Origin: Pseudarthrobacter sp. NamB4
GTDB taxonomy: Bacteria; Actinomycetota; Actinomycetes; Actinomycetales; Micrococcaceae
Direction: 5' to 3'
NCBI RefSeq assembly: GCF_005796185.1
Contig: NZ_VAHM01000006.1
Span: 171,939-235,938 of the forward strand
DNA: 64,000 nucleotides
Every line of letters begins with the position of its first letter. Position 1 is the first letter of the stretch. The position numbers were made by a program, and so were the translations under genes. Shown piece after piece: positions 45,302 to 54,901 of this stretch. Under the pieces are notes generated by a model. That model searched no databases. It saw only the letters and a program-made list of their open reading frames with translations, and was not told the origin of the DNA.

Positions 45302-47347
45302 CTAGCGGTATTTGCGGTGCATGTTGTCCTTCCGGGAAGGCCCCGGGGAGGCGTCGGCAATCCAGGGACCTGTCCCTTCAGACTGGTCCAGCACGCCTTC
45401 CTCCAGCCACTTGTAGTCCCCGGCGAGGACCTTCCGGGTCAGGATGTGGTCGCCGTCGTCAGTGTTGCGCCACAGCTGGTCAAAGTACTCATCCACGCGC
45501 ACCCGGGCCTGCTCGCAGTACGCCTCGGCAAGCTCGTAGGCGCTGGCAGCTTTCTGCGGCTCGGTGCGGAGCAGCATCTCTGCCCGGGTGCAGCAGGCCG
45601 TCATGGCGAACAGTTCTGCGCCAATGTCCACCACCCTGCCCAGGAATGCTTGCTTCCGTTCCAGCTTTGCCTGCCAGCGGCCCATGCCGTAGAACGTCTG
45701 CCGGGCCAGGCGCCGTGACGAGCGCTCCACGAACCGCAGCTGCTTGGCCAGGCGGCCGAACTCAGTGTACGAGCGCGGGTCCATGCCGGCGCCTGCCACC
45801 AGTTTGGGCAGCCACTTTGCGTAAAAGCCTGAAGCCCCGACGGCGGCCCTCGCCTTGTCTGACAGGCTTGCGTCCAGCGAGGCCAGGTCGCCGGCGGCTG
45901 CCAGGTGGGCGTCCACGGCTTCCCGGGCGATCAGCAGCCGCATAATCTCCGAGGAGCCCTCGAAGATCCGGTTGATCCGCAGGTCCCTAAGCTGCTGCTC
46001 GGCAGGAACGGCGCGCTCGCCGCGTGCCGCCAGGGACTCGGCCGTCTCGAAGCCGCGGCCGCCACGGATCTGGACCAGTTCGTCCGCGATCCGGCAGCTG
46101 ATCTCGGTGGCCCAGAGCTTGGCCAGGGCAGCCTCAATCCGGACATCCTTTTGGCCGCTGTCCGCGAGTTCGGCGGAGAGTTCGAACACGGCGTCAAGGG
46201 CGAAGGCGGACGCCGCGATGAAGGCGATCTTCTTCCCCACGGCCTCGTGTTCACCCACGGGCCGGCCCCACTGGGTGCGGGCGTTGGACCACTCGCGGGC
46301 GATTTTCAGGCTCCAGCGGCCGGACGCGACACACAGCGCCGGGATGGAAAGGCGTCCGGTGTTCAGTGTGGTCAGGGCGATTTTCAGGCCCTGGCCTTCG
46401 CGTCCCAGCCGGTTGGCTGCCGGCACCCGGACCTGGTGGAACCGGGTGACGCCGTTCTCAATGCCCCGCAGGCCCATGAAGGCATTCCGGTTCTCCACCG
46501 TGATGCCGGGTGAATCCATCTCCACGACGAAAGCGCTGATGCCGCCTTTGTGCCGGGTGCCGTCTGCGTCCGTGTGCGCCGGCACCACTGCCATCACCAC
46601 CACGAGTTCAGCAATCACCCCGTTCGTTGTCCAAAGCTTCACGCCGTCCAGAAGGTACGCCTCGCCGTCGTCCGTGGGCGTTGCGGTGCTGCCCATCCGG
46701 GCAGGATCGCTGCCCACGTCCGGTTCCGTAAGGAGAAAAGCGGTGACGGCGCCGGCTGCGCAGCGGGGCAGGTATTCGCCTTTTTGTTCCGGGGTCCCGA
46801 AAACCTTGACCGGTTCCGGCACGCCGATGGACTGGTGCGCCGACAGGAGCGCGCCCAAGCTCGGGTGCACGCTGCCCAGCAGGGCAAGGGCACGGCCGTA
46901 ATACACCAGGGAAAGGCCCAGCCCGCCGTACTCCTCCGGGATCTTCATCCCGAAAACGCCCAGGTCCGCCAGGCCCCGAATGTACTCATCCGGAATTTTG
47001 GCGTCGCGCTCAATGACCCGCCCGTCCATGGTGCGGGCGTACTCGCTGAGGCGGGCCATGAAGGCTTCGCCGCGCTCCACGGAGGCGGGGTCCGGGGCCG
47101 GCCAGGGATGAACCAGGCTGAGGTCGAAGCTGCCCAGGTACAGGCCCTTGGCGAAGCTTGGACGTTCCCAGCCTGATTCGCGTGCTGCCTCTGCTACGGC
47201 GCGCGCCTCGTCCGCCGTGACGCCGGCACCGATTTTGCCTGCGGGTACCGGGGTTTCCCCGGCCGGGGCGTCAGTTGCCGGGCCGGTTGGCGACGGGATG
47301 CCGGTGGCAGGGCTTGTGGCGGAGGGGCTGTCAGTGGCGGAGCTCAT
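45302..47347 (-). CDS. Large acyl-CoA dehydrogenase family protein
   Basis: 681 residues from ATG 47347 (AGGAG at 6 bases; ATG 47353 is in frame but has AGGAG at zero spacing). The acyl-CoA dehydrogenase core covers about 70-480: 'GLGLSLVYYGRALALLGSVHPSLGALLSAHQSIG', 'FLLTEPDVGSDPARM' and the C-terminal helix 'RIFEGSSEIMRLLIAREAV' with the usual glutamate. The additional ~200 residues place it among the long enzymes like VLCAD/ACAD9. It would oxidise fatty acyl-CoA with FAD. The N-terminal 35 residues are low-complexity Pro/Ala/Thr. It stands alone in this strand. Confidence 0.9.
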   Translation of the reverse strand: MSSATDSPSATSPATGIPSPTGPATDAPAGETPVPAGKIGAGVTADEARAVAEAARESGWERPSFAKGLYLGSFDLSLVHPWPAPDPASVERGEAFMARLSEYARTMDGRVIERDAKIPDEYIRGLADLGVFGMKIPEEYGGLGLSLVYYGRALALLGSVHPSLGALLSAHQSIGVPEPVKVFGTPEQKGEYLPRCAAGAVTAFLLTEPDVGSDPARMGSTATPTDDGEAYLLDGVKLWTTNGVIAELVVVMAVVPAHTDADGTRHKGGISAFVVEMDSPGITVENRNAFMGLRGIENGVTRFHQVRVPAANRLGREGQGLKIALTTLNTGRLSIPALCVASGRWSLKIAREWSNARTQWGRPVGEHEAVGKKIAFIAASAFALDAVFELSAELADSGQKDVRIEAALAKLWATEISCRIADELVQIRGGRGFETAESLAARGERAVPAEQQLRDLRINRIFEGSSEIMRLLIAREAVDAHLAAAGDLASLDASLSDKARAAVGASGFYAKWLPKLVAGAGMDPRSYTEFGRLAKQLRFVERSSRRLARQTFYGMGRWQAKLERKQAFLGRVVDIGAELFAMTACCTRAEMLLRTEPQKAASAYELAEAYCEQARVRVDEYFDQLWRNTDDGDHILTRKVLAGDYKWLEEGVLDQSEGTGPWIADASPGPSRKDNMHRKYR

Positions 47348-47406
47348 GGTCATCTCCTAGGCCGTATGGCCGGTGCAGCCATGGATCCGCCGGGGTTGGA
47401 GACCCT

Positions 47407-47709
47407 TCAGCTGTCCCTCAAGATTACCCGCGGGTAAGTTCCGGTGCTAGGGGAAACCTGTCCCTGGAACTCGCCGGCAACGTCCGCTGACGAGGAGCGA
47501 TGCACCAGCTTGTCCCAGCTGGCATTGATGCCGTGGACCAATGCCAGGAGCGTGGTGGAAACCAGGGTCCAGCTCAGCTTTCCCGCTCCCAGCAGCACCA
47601 GGGCTACCAGCCCTGCCGCCAGGACGAACGCGGCCAGGATGACGCCAAACACCAGTGTGCCGATGAACACGAGCGTGGCTGTTTCCAGTGAACTGAGATC
47701 GAACTGCAT
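47407..47709 (-). CDS. Small membrane protein
   Basis: 100 residues from ATG 47709 with GGGGGACCC upstream; a longer frame to 47847 is unlikely. Two hydrophobic stretches ('LVFIGTLVFGVILAAFVLAAGLVALVLLGAGKL', residues about 12-45) are followed by a hydrophilic tail. The pattern is like that of the N-terminus of the 43043-43753 protein, so they may be distant paralogues. Function is unknown. Confidence 0.68.
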   Translation of the reverse strand: MQFDLSSLETATLVFIGTLVFGVILAAFVLAAGLVALVLLGAGKLSWTLVSTTLLALVHGINASWDKLVHRSSSADVAGEFQGQVSPSTGTYPRVILRDS

Positions 47710-47939
47710 GGGTCCCCCTGCTGCGACGTTGCTGTGGCTGAGATCAGTAGCAGAAGCGTAGGGGGAGACCTGTTGTGCCAGCCAGAGCGGCGGGGCCCGG
47801 AAGCTGCTGTTGATATGGGATCGAAACACTACGTCCGGGTAGGTCACGGAGCGGTCGCGGCGGCTGCGTTAACCTTGTAGTTGGCAGTTTCCGTGCAGCG
47901 CTGCCGCCCCCGCCCCCGCAAACAGCCCAAGGAGAGTGT

Positions 47940-49388
47940 GTGCCCCGCTCCGCCAGGTCATCCGCTGACGCCATCAGCGCCCGGCTCCGGGACCTCGAAC
48001 TCCTCACCAAGGGACCTGCCTGGGCCCTGACGCGCTCGGCTCCCTGGGTGATCGCGGTGTTGCAGGCATCCTTTACCCGCACCCGGCCGCAGCTTCCGCT
48101 GGAGGAATTCCATGCCGACGTCGACTCCTTCCTCGAGGAGCTGCGGCGGCTGGATCCCGGGCTTGGCGGCGGTGCAAACGGCAAATCCTTCGGGGATGAA
48201 TGGACGCGCCGCCAGTTCCTGACGCGGCGGAACCAGTCCGGCCAGATCGTCTATGAGGTCACCGAACCGGCGGCCCGCGTGCTCGCCTTCCTGGACAGCC
48301 TTTCCAGTGAGCGGTCCACCCTCAACGGTTCCCGGCTGGGCACGCTCCTTGGTGACGTGGAGAAACTCGCCAACGAAACCAACCCGGACCAGAGCGCCCG
48401 CCTTGAGTCCCTGGAAGAGGAGATCGAGGAACGCCAGCAGCTGATCCAGGACATCAGCAGCGGCGAATTTGACGGCCTGCTGGACGACGAGGAGGCAGTG
48501 GAGGCAGCCGGAAATATTCTGGACCTCGCCGCCAGCCTTCCCGCCGACTACAAGAAGATGCGCGACCGGATCGAGGAGCTGGTGGGCGAGCTGCGCAACC
48601 AGATCATCGAGGAGTCCCTGACCAAGGGCGCCACCATGGCCCAGGTGCTGGAGGCGGACAAGCGGCTCCGGCAGAGCCCGGAGGGGCGCACCTTCCGTTC
48701 CTTCACCGCGTTTTTGGAGGATCCACAGCAGCAACTGAGGTTTCGGTCGGCCATTGGAGAGGTGCTCAGCCGGCAGTTCGCTGATGACCTTTCGCCGGAG
48801 GACCGGGAAACCCTGAAGAACCTGGTGGCGGAGCTGCGCCAGCAGCACAGCCAGATCCAGCGCATCTACGGCAAGCTCAGCGAGAGCCTGAACACCTACG
48901 TCCAGAGCGATGACTTCCGGCAGTCGGTCCGGCTCCGCCAGGTGCTGCGCGAAGCCGAGCAGGCAATCCGGTCCCTTCCCTACGAGCGGGAACGCCCGGG
49001 CCTGGTTCCCGGGCCGGTCCTCTTCAATGCTGGTTTTGAGTCACTGTCCATGGTGAGACTCTTCGATCCCGACGAGTTCGCCGCCCCGCCCAAACTCGCG
49101 GACCCCATCGCCTTCAGCGACTCCGACCGCGTGCGCTCGCCGAGGACCGCCAAAGCCAGGCCTGAAGTGGTGCGGCAGGCCATGGCAGGCGCTGCCACCC
49201 TTTCCGAGGCGTGGCAACAGCTGCCTCCCGAGGAGCAGCACATCAACACCATCCGCGCGCTCCTCTCGCACGCCCTGCACTCCGGCGCGGCCTTCAACAC
49301 GCAGGCTGTGGAGACCCTGGACTTCGAACAGATAGACGGCACCAAGCGCAGGGCCTACCTGCCGCTGGTTGCGCTTCCAAAGGACTGA
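47940..49388 (+). CDS. jetA: Wadjet JetA (DUF3375, kleisin-like, MksF type)
   Basis: 482 residues from a GTG with AAGGAG nearby. DUF3375 blocks are visible: '[14 protein letters not shown]'-like start ('[20 protein letters not shown]', residues about 57-76), '[32 protein letters not shown]'-like segment near 105-140, long coiled coil (140-300) and the C-terminal winged helix region. In Wadjet type I JetA is the kleisin that bridges the SMC-like JetC dimer. The complex extrudes DNA loops and recognises small circular DNA such as plasmids. JetB and JetC follow in the same operon; JetD does not. Confidence 0.88.
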   Translation: MPRSARSSADAISARLRDLELLTKGPAWALTRSAPWVIAVLQASFTRTRPQLPLEEFHADVDSFLEELRRLDPGLGGGANGKSFGDEWTRRQFLTRRNQSGQIVYEVTEPAARVLAFLDSLSSERSTLNGSRLGTLLGDVEKLANETNPDQSARLESLEEEIEERQQLIQDISSGEFDGLLDDEEAVEAAGNILDLAASLPADYKKMRDRIEELVGELRNQIIEESLTKGATMAQVLEADKRLRQSPEGRTFRSFTAFLEDPQQQLRFRSAIGEVLSRQFADDLSPEDRETLKNLVAELRQQHSQIQRIYGKLSESLNTYVQSDDFRQSVRLRQVLREAEQAIRSLPYERERPGLVPGPVLFNAGFESLSMVRLFDPDEFAAPPKLADPIAFSDSDRVRSPRTAKARPEVVRQAMAGAATLSEAWQQLPPEEQHINTIRALLSHALHSGAAFNTQAVETLDFEQIDGTKRRAYLPLVALPKD

Positions 49389-49390
49389 CC

Positions 49391-50245
49391 ATGACTGAAG
49401 AGATGACGACGGCGGCGGTTCCGGCCGCGGACACAGTTGACCCGGCGGTGGCTGAGCCGGCAGACGACGTGGCCGCTGAACCGGCAGCAACCCCGGAGGG
49501 GGCTGATCGGCGATTCGCAGGCGGAATTTCCCCCCGTGACACCTTCGTTGACGGCGCCGCTCTCTTCCCGGGCGATACCGGCGTGCTCCCCATGAGGGTG
49601 CGGCAGGCGCTGGTGAAGCTCCTCAAGGGCCCGTATGTGGACGGCGGCCGCGACGAGAAGCTTTGGACGGTCCTATTGGACCACCAGGTGATCCTCCGCA
49701 GCCGGCTGTCCGAGCTGTTCCTCACCATGGAGCTGGACCACGAGCGGAAGATCGCCGTCCTGCGTCCGGTGGATCCGGACGCGATCGGTGGCAGCGCCCG
49801 CTCCAGCATCCTCCGCCAGCAGCGTGCGCTCAGCCGGGTTGAGACCATCGTGCTGCTCCGCCTGCGCCTGCTGCTGGACCGGCACGTTGCCGCCCAGACG
49901 GACCCCACCATTACCCGCGAGGAGATCGTCGAACTGGTGGCGCACTACCAGCCGGCAGGCCAGCAGGACGCGCTCCGGGACTCGGACGTGGTCAGCCGGG
50001 CAATCACAAAGCTCCTGGCCCGCCAGCTCCTTCTCCCCACCGGGCTGGACGACACCTACACCATCTCCAACGCCCTGCCCCTGGCCCTCCCGTTTGAGAA
50101 CATCGGCGACATTCCCGCCCACATTGAGGCCCTGGTGGCCGCCACGACAGACCCCGCCGGCACCGAGGCCCTCCTGGACCTGGAGGCAGATCCGGTGTCT
50201 GAGCCTGTCGGAACCGAGGAAGAAGAAGCGGAGGCAGCCAAGTGA
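49391..50245 (+). CDS. jetB: Wadjet JetB (DUF4194, MksE type)
   Basis: 284 residues from ATG 49391, 2 bases after the jetA stop. A low-complexity Ala/Glu/Pro N-terminus (1-45) leads into the DUF4194 winged helix core ('[34 protein letters not shown]', then '[19 protein letters not shown]', '[14 protein letters not shown]'). JetB binds the JetA kleisin in the Wadjet complex and helps to grip DNA. The stop overlaps jetC by 4 bases (GTGA), so the operon is coupled. Confidence 0.88.
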   Translation: MTEEMTTAAVPAADTVDPAVAEPADDVAAEPAATPEGADRRFAGGISPRDTFVDGAALFPGDTGVLPMRVRQALVKLLKGPYVDGGRDEKLWTVLLDHQVILRSRLSELFLTMELDHERKIAVLRPVDPDAIGGSARSSILRQQRALSRVETIVLLRLRLLLDRHVAAQTDPTITREEIVELVAHYQPAGQQDALRDSDVVSRAITKLLARQLLLPTGLDDTYTISNALPLALPFENIGDIPAHIEALVAATTDPAGTEALLDLEADPVSEPVGTEEEEAEAAK

Positions 50246-53200
50246 GTATCGCGAGCATGCTGCCGATGGGCGACGTCACGAATCCTGGCCAGATGCGGCT
50301 GGCGCTGGTGCAGGTGGTTAACTGGGGAACATTCCACGGGGCGCATACGATGCACGTGGACCGGGACGGGACGCTGCTGACGGGTAACTCCGGCGTGGGC
50401 AAATCCACCTTGTTTGATGCGATGCTGCGGGTTTTCGACGCCCGGCCCCGGTCAAACGAAGCAGCCGCCCAGCGTTCGGGTGGTGCCGTGGAGGACAAGC
50501 GGACCACTTTCACGTACATGCGCGGCAAGGTGGGCGACAAGGCCGTGGGGGAGGGCTCGGCCAGCGCCTTCCAGCGCCCTGGTGCCACCTGGTCCGCCGT
50601 CGCGCTGACGTTCGACAACGCGGCAGGCACCCGGGTGACGGTGTCGGCGCTGTTCGACCTGCCCAAGAACGGCACGGAGTCGAGCGTGGGCCGGTTCTAC
50701 CTGATCGACCATGAGCCGCTGGACCTCGAGGCGCTGGAAGGGATAGCAGACAAGCGCTTCACCAAGGCCGCCCTGGAAACGATCTTCCCGGACGCCCAGG
50801 TCTTCGACGTCCACAAGGCGTTCGCCGAGCGCTTCCGCAGGCTGCTGGGCATCAATTCTGACCAGGCCCTGCCGCTGCTGCGCGTAATCCAGGCCGGCAA
50901 GGGGCTGGGCGGCAGCGTCAACACCTTCTTCCGGGACCAGGTCCTGGACGCCCCGGCAACGCTGGCCGCGGCCGACGACGTGGTCGAGGAGTTCAGCAAC
51001 CTGATGTCCATCCGGCAGCGGCTGGAGGATGTCCGGCAGCAGCGCGACCAGCTGGCTCCGGTGCCTGGACTCAATAAGGAATACGCGCAGGCGCTGTTGG
51101 ACGCGAACCGGCTCCGTGACCTTGCCGGTGAGGAGTTCGAGGCCTACAAGCAGCAGCTGGCCGTGACGGTCCACCAGAAAACGCTGGTCCGCTTCAAGGA
51201 GCTGGCGCAGGCGAAGGCGAAGGAGCTGGGGGCTGAACGTGCGGTCCGCGACAGCCTGGCCAAGGAACTGCGCGAGCTGGAGGCCGACTACAACAACCAG
51301 GGCGGCAATGCGATCTCCGCCATTGAGCAATCGCTGGAGAATGCGAAGGTGGGCCTGAAGCTCCGCCAGCAGGTGGAGGAAGCTGCCCGCCAGGCCCTGG
51401 CCGAGGCAGGTCTGCAGCTTGAGTGGAGTGCCGAGGGCTGGGAGCAGGCCCACGAGCAGGCAGCAGCCAGGTCCGCCGAGCTAAAGGACGATTCCGAGGC
51501 CCTGCAGGAACTCCGTTTCGAAGCCTTCGATGCCCACGCCACCAGGAAGCGCGAACTGGCCGCGGCTGAGCAGGAGCTCGTGTCGCTGAAGACGCGCAAG
51601 TCGCTGCTGCCTCCGTCGAGCATTGAAAACCGGGCAGCCATCGCCGCTGCCACCGGGGTCTCCGAGGACCGGATGCCGTTCGCCGGCGAGCTGATGGACC
51701 TGGTGGAAGGCGAGGAACGCTGGCGGCCGGCGGCCGAGCGGGCGCTCCGCAACCTCGCCACCACCCTACTGGTCCCCGGTGAGCACTTCGCGGCGGTGAC
51801 CCGCTACCTGAACGACCACAACGTCCGCGGTGCGCTGCGGGCGGTGGACGTTTCCAAGCCGCTCTCCGGCGGCGCGCTGGCCTTGGAGGACGTGCGCGAC
51901 GGCGACCTGCTCACCAAGCTGGACATCCTCACCTCAGGCGGCGCTGCCGAAGCGGGACAGTGGATCCGCGAACGGATCGCCCTGGACTTCGCCTATCCCT
52001 GCGTGGAGCACCCCGACGAGCTGGCCAGGTTGGACAAGGGCCTGAGCCTGGGCGGTGTGGTCAAGCGCAACCGCCACACGGTGGAGAAGGATGACCGCTT
52101 CACCAGCCGGCAGGACTACGTCCTGGGCTATGACAATGCAGCCAAGCTCGAGTTGGTAGCCGGCCAGGTGGAGGACCTGCGCCAGGAAGTCGCCAAGGCG
52201 GCTGAACTTGCCCAGAGCCGCGAGGATTCGCACCAAGGCATGAGCCGCCAGATCGACGCCCTTCGCCGGATCGCGGAGGACCACCGGCCGTGGGAGCAGG
52301 TGTCGGCAGCAGTCGCGGCGGATGAGCTGGCCCGGATTGAGCAGCGGCTCAAAGACGCCCTGGCTGCCCAGGCTGACCTGGAGCCGCTGCGTGCCAGCAT
52401 CGAAAACGTCAGGCAGAAGCACCAGTCCAGCACCGAGGCCGCAGCTGTCCTGCAGAGCGAATACAAGTCCCTGGACCGGCAGCTCACCGCTGCCGATTCC
52501 CTGCTGGAAGCTGCGCGCAACCGCCTGGCCCAGGCGCCGGCGTCGGACGCTACCGTCACCGCGCTGGAACCCTACTTCGCCGATTTTGGCGACGTCAGCG
52601 AAATGCATGAGCTGGACAACCTCGCCAACCGGGTGCGGACCGAACTGCTGGGGGAGCTGCACACTGCGGAATCCCGGGGACAGGCCACCGCCGAGCGCCT
52701 CACCCGCATCTTTGAAGGGTTTGTCCGCGAGTGGGGCAGCGCCATCTCCGCGGACCACGGCACCACCATTGGGGCCGCCGGGGAGTTTGAAACCCGGTAC
52801 CACGCCATCGTAAGCGACGGCCTGCCGGCGCAGGAAGCGGAGTTCCGGCAGTTCTTCAACCAGCGCACACACGAATCGTTCAGCACGCTGCTGCACTTGC
52901 TCGACGAGGAACGCCGCTCCATCACCAGCCGCATCCTTCCGCTGAACGGCATCCTGTCCCAGGTGAACTTCCACGAGGGCAGCTACCTCGAGCTGGACAT
53001 CAAGCAGACCCTGCCGGCCACGGCCAAGCAGTTCAAGGACGCCATCCAGAACGCACTGAAGGCCCGCCATGCCCGCCCGCCCAAAGCAGAGGCGCCCGGG
53101 AAGGAACGGGACGACGACGCCGAGCTCACCGCCCGCTACAAGTCCCTGGAAACGCTGGTAAGGCGGCTGGGCTCACAGGCGCCGGAGGACCGGCGCTGGC

Positions 53201-53691
53201 GGGCCGAGGTACTGGACGTCCGTGGGCACCTGTTCATCCAGTGCAAGGAGCACCGCGAGGTGACCGGGCTCCGCGGTGGCAAGAAGTCCGAGGTGTTCAT
53301 GCACGCGGATACCGGCTCCATGTCGGGCGGTGAGCGGCAGCGCTTCACAGCCTTCATCATGGCTGCGGCCCTCAGCTACCAGCTGGGCATTGCCGAGCAG
53401 GGCTTCACTACGTACGGCACCGTAATGATGGACGAGGCCTTCGTTCTGGCGTCCGAGGAGTTCGCCGGAGCCGGCATCAAGGCGCTGCACGAGTTCGGGT
53501 TCCAGCTGTTGCTGGCCGCCCCCGAAAACGTCATCGATTTGTCCCGGCACCTTGGCTCGGTAACCGAAATCCTCCGTGACAAGCGCACCAACCGCTCCGG
53601 CGTGCTCACCGCGCCCGTGATCAAGCCGCGGACCGGGGAGGAAGGGAACTGGAGGTCGGAGGCGAACCCGGTAGACATCGTCCTGCGCTAG
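50242..53691 (+). CDS. jetC: Wadjet JetC (SMC/MukB-like ATPase)
   Basis: 1149 residues from a GTG that overlaps the jetB stop. Head domain halves flank a long coiled coil: Walker A 'GNSGVGKST' (48-56), long coiled coil arms (about 290-470 and 640-760) with a hinge region between, then ABC signature '[13 protein letters not shown]' near 1026 and Walker B 'GTVMMDEAF' near 1061. In Wadjet systems JetC dimerises and extrudes DNA with ATP. The catalytic motifs look intact and the length is typical, so the motor appears complete. Confidence 0.92.
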   Translation: MSIASMLPMGDVTNPGQMRLALVQVVNWGTFHGAHTMHVDRDGTLLTGNSGVGKSTLFDAMLRVFDARPRSNEAAAQRSGGAVEDKRTTFTYMRGKVGDKAVGEGSASAFQRPGATWSAVALTFDNAAGTRVTVSALFDLPKNGTESSVGRFYLIDHEPLDLEALEGIADKRFTKAALETIFPDAQVFDVHKAFAERFRRLLGINSDQALPLLRVIQAGKGLGGSVNTFFRDQVLDAPATLAAADDVVEEFSNLMSIRQRLEDVRQQRDQLAPVPGLNKEYAQALLDANRLRDLAGEEFEAYKQQLAVTVHQKTLVRFKELAQAKAKELGAERAVRDSLAKELRELEADYNNQGGNAISAIEQSLENAKVGLKLRQQVEEAARQALAEAGLQLEWSAEGWEQAHEQAAARSAELKDDSEALQELRFEAFDAHATRKRELAAAEQELVSLKTRKSLLPPSSIENRAAIAAATGVSEDRMPFAGELMDLVEGEERWRPAAERALRNLATTLLVPGEHFAAVTRYLNDHNVRGALRAVDVSKPLSGGALALEDVRDGDLLTKLDILTSGGAAEAGQWIRERIALDFAYPCVEHPDELARLDKGLSLGGVVKRNRHTVEKDDRFTSRQDYVLGYDNAAKLELVAGQVEDLRQEVAKAAELAQSREDSHQGMSRQIDALRRIAEDHRPWEQVSAAVAADELARIEQRLKDALAAQADLEPLRASIENVRQKHQSSTEAAAVLQSEYKSLDRQLTAADSLLEAARNRLAQAPASDATVTALEPYFADFGDVSEMHELDNLANRVRTELLGELHTAESRGQATAERLTRIFEGFVREWGSAISADHGTTIGAAGEFETRYHAIVSDGLPAQEAEFRQFFNQRTHESFSTLLHLLDEERRSITSRILPLNGILSQVNFHEGSYLELDIKQTLPATAKQFKDAIQNALKARHARPPKAEAPGKERDDDAELTARYKSLETLVRRLGSQAPEDRRWRAEVLDVRGHLFIQCKEHREVTGLRGGKKSEVFMHADTGSMSGGERQRFTAFIMAAALSYQLGIAEQGFTTYGTVMMDEAFVLASEEFAGAGIKALHEFGFQLLLAAPENVIDLSRHLGSVTEILRDKRTNRSGVLTAPVIKPRTGEEGNWRSEANPVDIVLR

Positions 53692-53762
53692 CTGTTATCC
53701 GCGGACGGGCTGTATAACAAATCGGCTGCTTTCCTGCTGCTGTCGGGCCTGGCGATCCGGCC

Positions 53763-53954
53763 GTGGGAGCGGGGCTTGCCGACACCGGAGCTGTTGCCCC
53801 GGGGGCCTGGGAACCGGCACTTTCCAGCCGGCTCCGCCTGCGTTCCACCCACGGCAGCCTGGTGACCGTCACCTTTCCGGATGGCAGGCTTTCGTTTCAG
53901 CACCCGAAGGCATGGCACGTGGAGATCTTCCAGGCATCCCATAGCCGTTCGTAG
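53763..53954 (+). CDS. Small hypothetical open frame (weak)
   Basis: 63 residues from a GTG at 53763 and GC-rich third codon positions typical of real genes. The sequence is unfamiliar ('LRSTHGSLVTVTFPDGRLSF' in its middle; ends 'WHVEIFQASHSRS'). It lies 71 bases after jetC and 11 bases before the next frame. It could be a short gene, an N-terminal relic or noise; I cannot tell. It shows no resemblance to JetD, which is missing from this spot. Confidence 0.35.
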   Translation: MGAGLADTGAVAPGAWEPALSSRLRLRSTHGSLVTVTFPDGRLSFQHPKAWHVEIFQASHSRS

Positions 53955-53965
53955 GCACAGCAACG

Positions 53966-54352
53966 GTGTCCGATCCCACAAGCCAGGCGAAAATCACCAT
54001 CTACACCGGCGAGCTTGCAGATGTAGTAGCCAGCCCCGTCGACCGGACCGTACTTGAGACAGACCCGGTACCGGGACTGCGCGGGCATTCTGTTCCTACG
54101 CCCCATTCGTCCTTTTTTGTTGATCGCAGCGATGAAGCCGCCCATTACCGAATGGGACTCACTGCGGGTTTGCCCGTCTCGCCAGACGGGGAGGTGCAGA
54201 ACGGGCCCATAATGCTGGGCGACCGCGTTTTGACTGCGGACGTGGTGTTCCCGGATCCGCCGTTCGCCAATGATGAGGAGGCGAAAGCCTGGTATTGGGG
54301 AGCGGAAGGCCAAGCTCTGAAGGCTGTGCTGATGAGCTTGTCCTACCGCTGA
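53966..54352 (+). CDS. Hypothetical protein, 128 residues
   Basis: From a GTG without a good ribosome site. I recognise no family. Its start 'MSDPTSQAKITIYTGELADV' and the middle 'VDRSDEAAHYRMGLTAGLP' with later 'GDRVLTADVVFPDPPF' are not repetitive and read like real coding sequence. No signal or membrane segment is seen. It lies in the place where jetD would be expected but is far too short and dissimilar to be the TOPRIM-like nuclease. Confidence 0.55.
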   Translation: MSDPTSQAKITIYTGELADVVASPVDRTVLETDPVPGLRGHSVPTPHSSFFVDRSDEAAHYRMGLTAGLPVSPDGEVQNGPIMLGDRVLTADVVFPDPPFANDEEAKAWYWGAEGQALKAVLMSLSYR

Positions 54353-54390
54353 CCCACACATGACCCAGGAAATTTTCGCGAAAGGTACTT

Positions 54391-54546
54391 TCATGCGTTC
54401 GGCGCGACGCTTGTCAGTTTTTCTCCTGCAGCCGCCGCATCCCAGTCGAGAGAGTCGAAATCCTTGGGCAGGTTGAGCTTGGCGGCCTCGGAACGGCTCG
54501 CGTTGACGAAGGATGATCGGATCTGTTGGGGCGTAAGTGATTGCAT
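54391..54546 (-). pseudogene. Truncated N-terminus of an FBP-domain protein gene
   Basis: ATG 54546 opens 51 residues that begin 'MQSLTPQQIRSSFVNASRSE' and continue 'AAKLNLPKDFDSLDWDA', the recognised start of FBP-domain (elongation factor G-binding, treble-clef zinc) proteins of this lineage. After 'LDWD' the family similarity is lost and the frame ends within 15 residues; the zinc-binding CxxC domain of about 110 residues is absent. This is best read as a 3'-deleted relic. Confidence 0.65.
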
Positions 54547-54841
54547 GGCAAAGCTTTCTGAAGAGATGGAGGGCCGGAGCCCCGGTCATGGAACGGAATC
54601 ACCAGGTTCCCGCGGAGCAGGCCAAAGCGGCCGCCCCGCTCCCCATGCCAGCGTCGGCGCGGAAGGCCTTGCGCGTGCACATCGTTCCCGGTTTCCCCAT
54701 CTCTTCTTCTGATCTCCGGTGTCAGCGAACCGGACCGGCAGTGCCATCCTGCCAAAAGGGGCGATGTCTGCCCAAGGCAACAACACGCCATCCCGACTGT
54801 CCGCTCCGTCACCACGGGAAATAAGGTATGAAACCCTTGCG
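54547..54841. other. Apparently non-coding stretch, nothing recognised
   Basis: About 295 bases between the FBP relic and the iron-uptake operon. Short frames on both strands have no recognisable family, codon pattern or ribosome site. Together with 53692-53965 it makes an unusually poor coding density zone of about 1.1 kb. Confidence 0.5.
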
Positions 54842-54855
54842 TAATGGGACGGAGG

Positions 54856-54874
54856 GTAGGCTAGCCTTACTTAG
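54856..54874 (+). promoter_or_regulatory. DtxR-type iron box of the second siderophore operon
   Basis: GTAGGCTAGCCTTACTTAG agrees with the DtxR/IdeR box at 14 of 19 positions by eye, with the core TAGCCTWAC intact. It lies 27 bases upstream of the operon's GTG start. This supports iron repression of the import genes. Confidence 0.65.
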
Positions 54875-54901
54875 GTTTGCTTCATTCACCTAAGGAGTTC
54901 C

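Noticed and set aside
53692..54352. Remnant of jetD downstream of jetC
   Set aside because: Neither short frame in this stretch shows any TOPRIM or DUF3322/DUF2220 pattern that I can recognise, and no other frame is long enough.
54464..54824. Short overlapping frames on the plus strand before the second iron operon
   Set aside because: No family, no ribosome site and composition typical of shadows; the stretch is listed as having nothing recognised.
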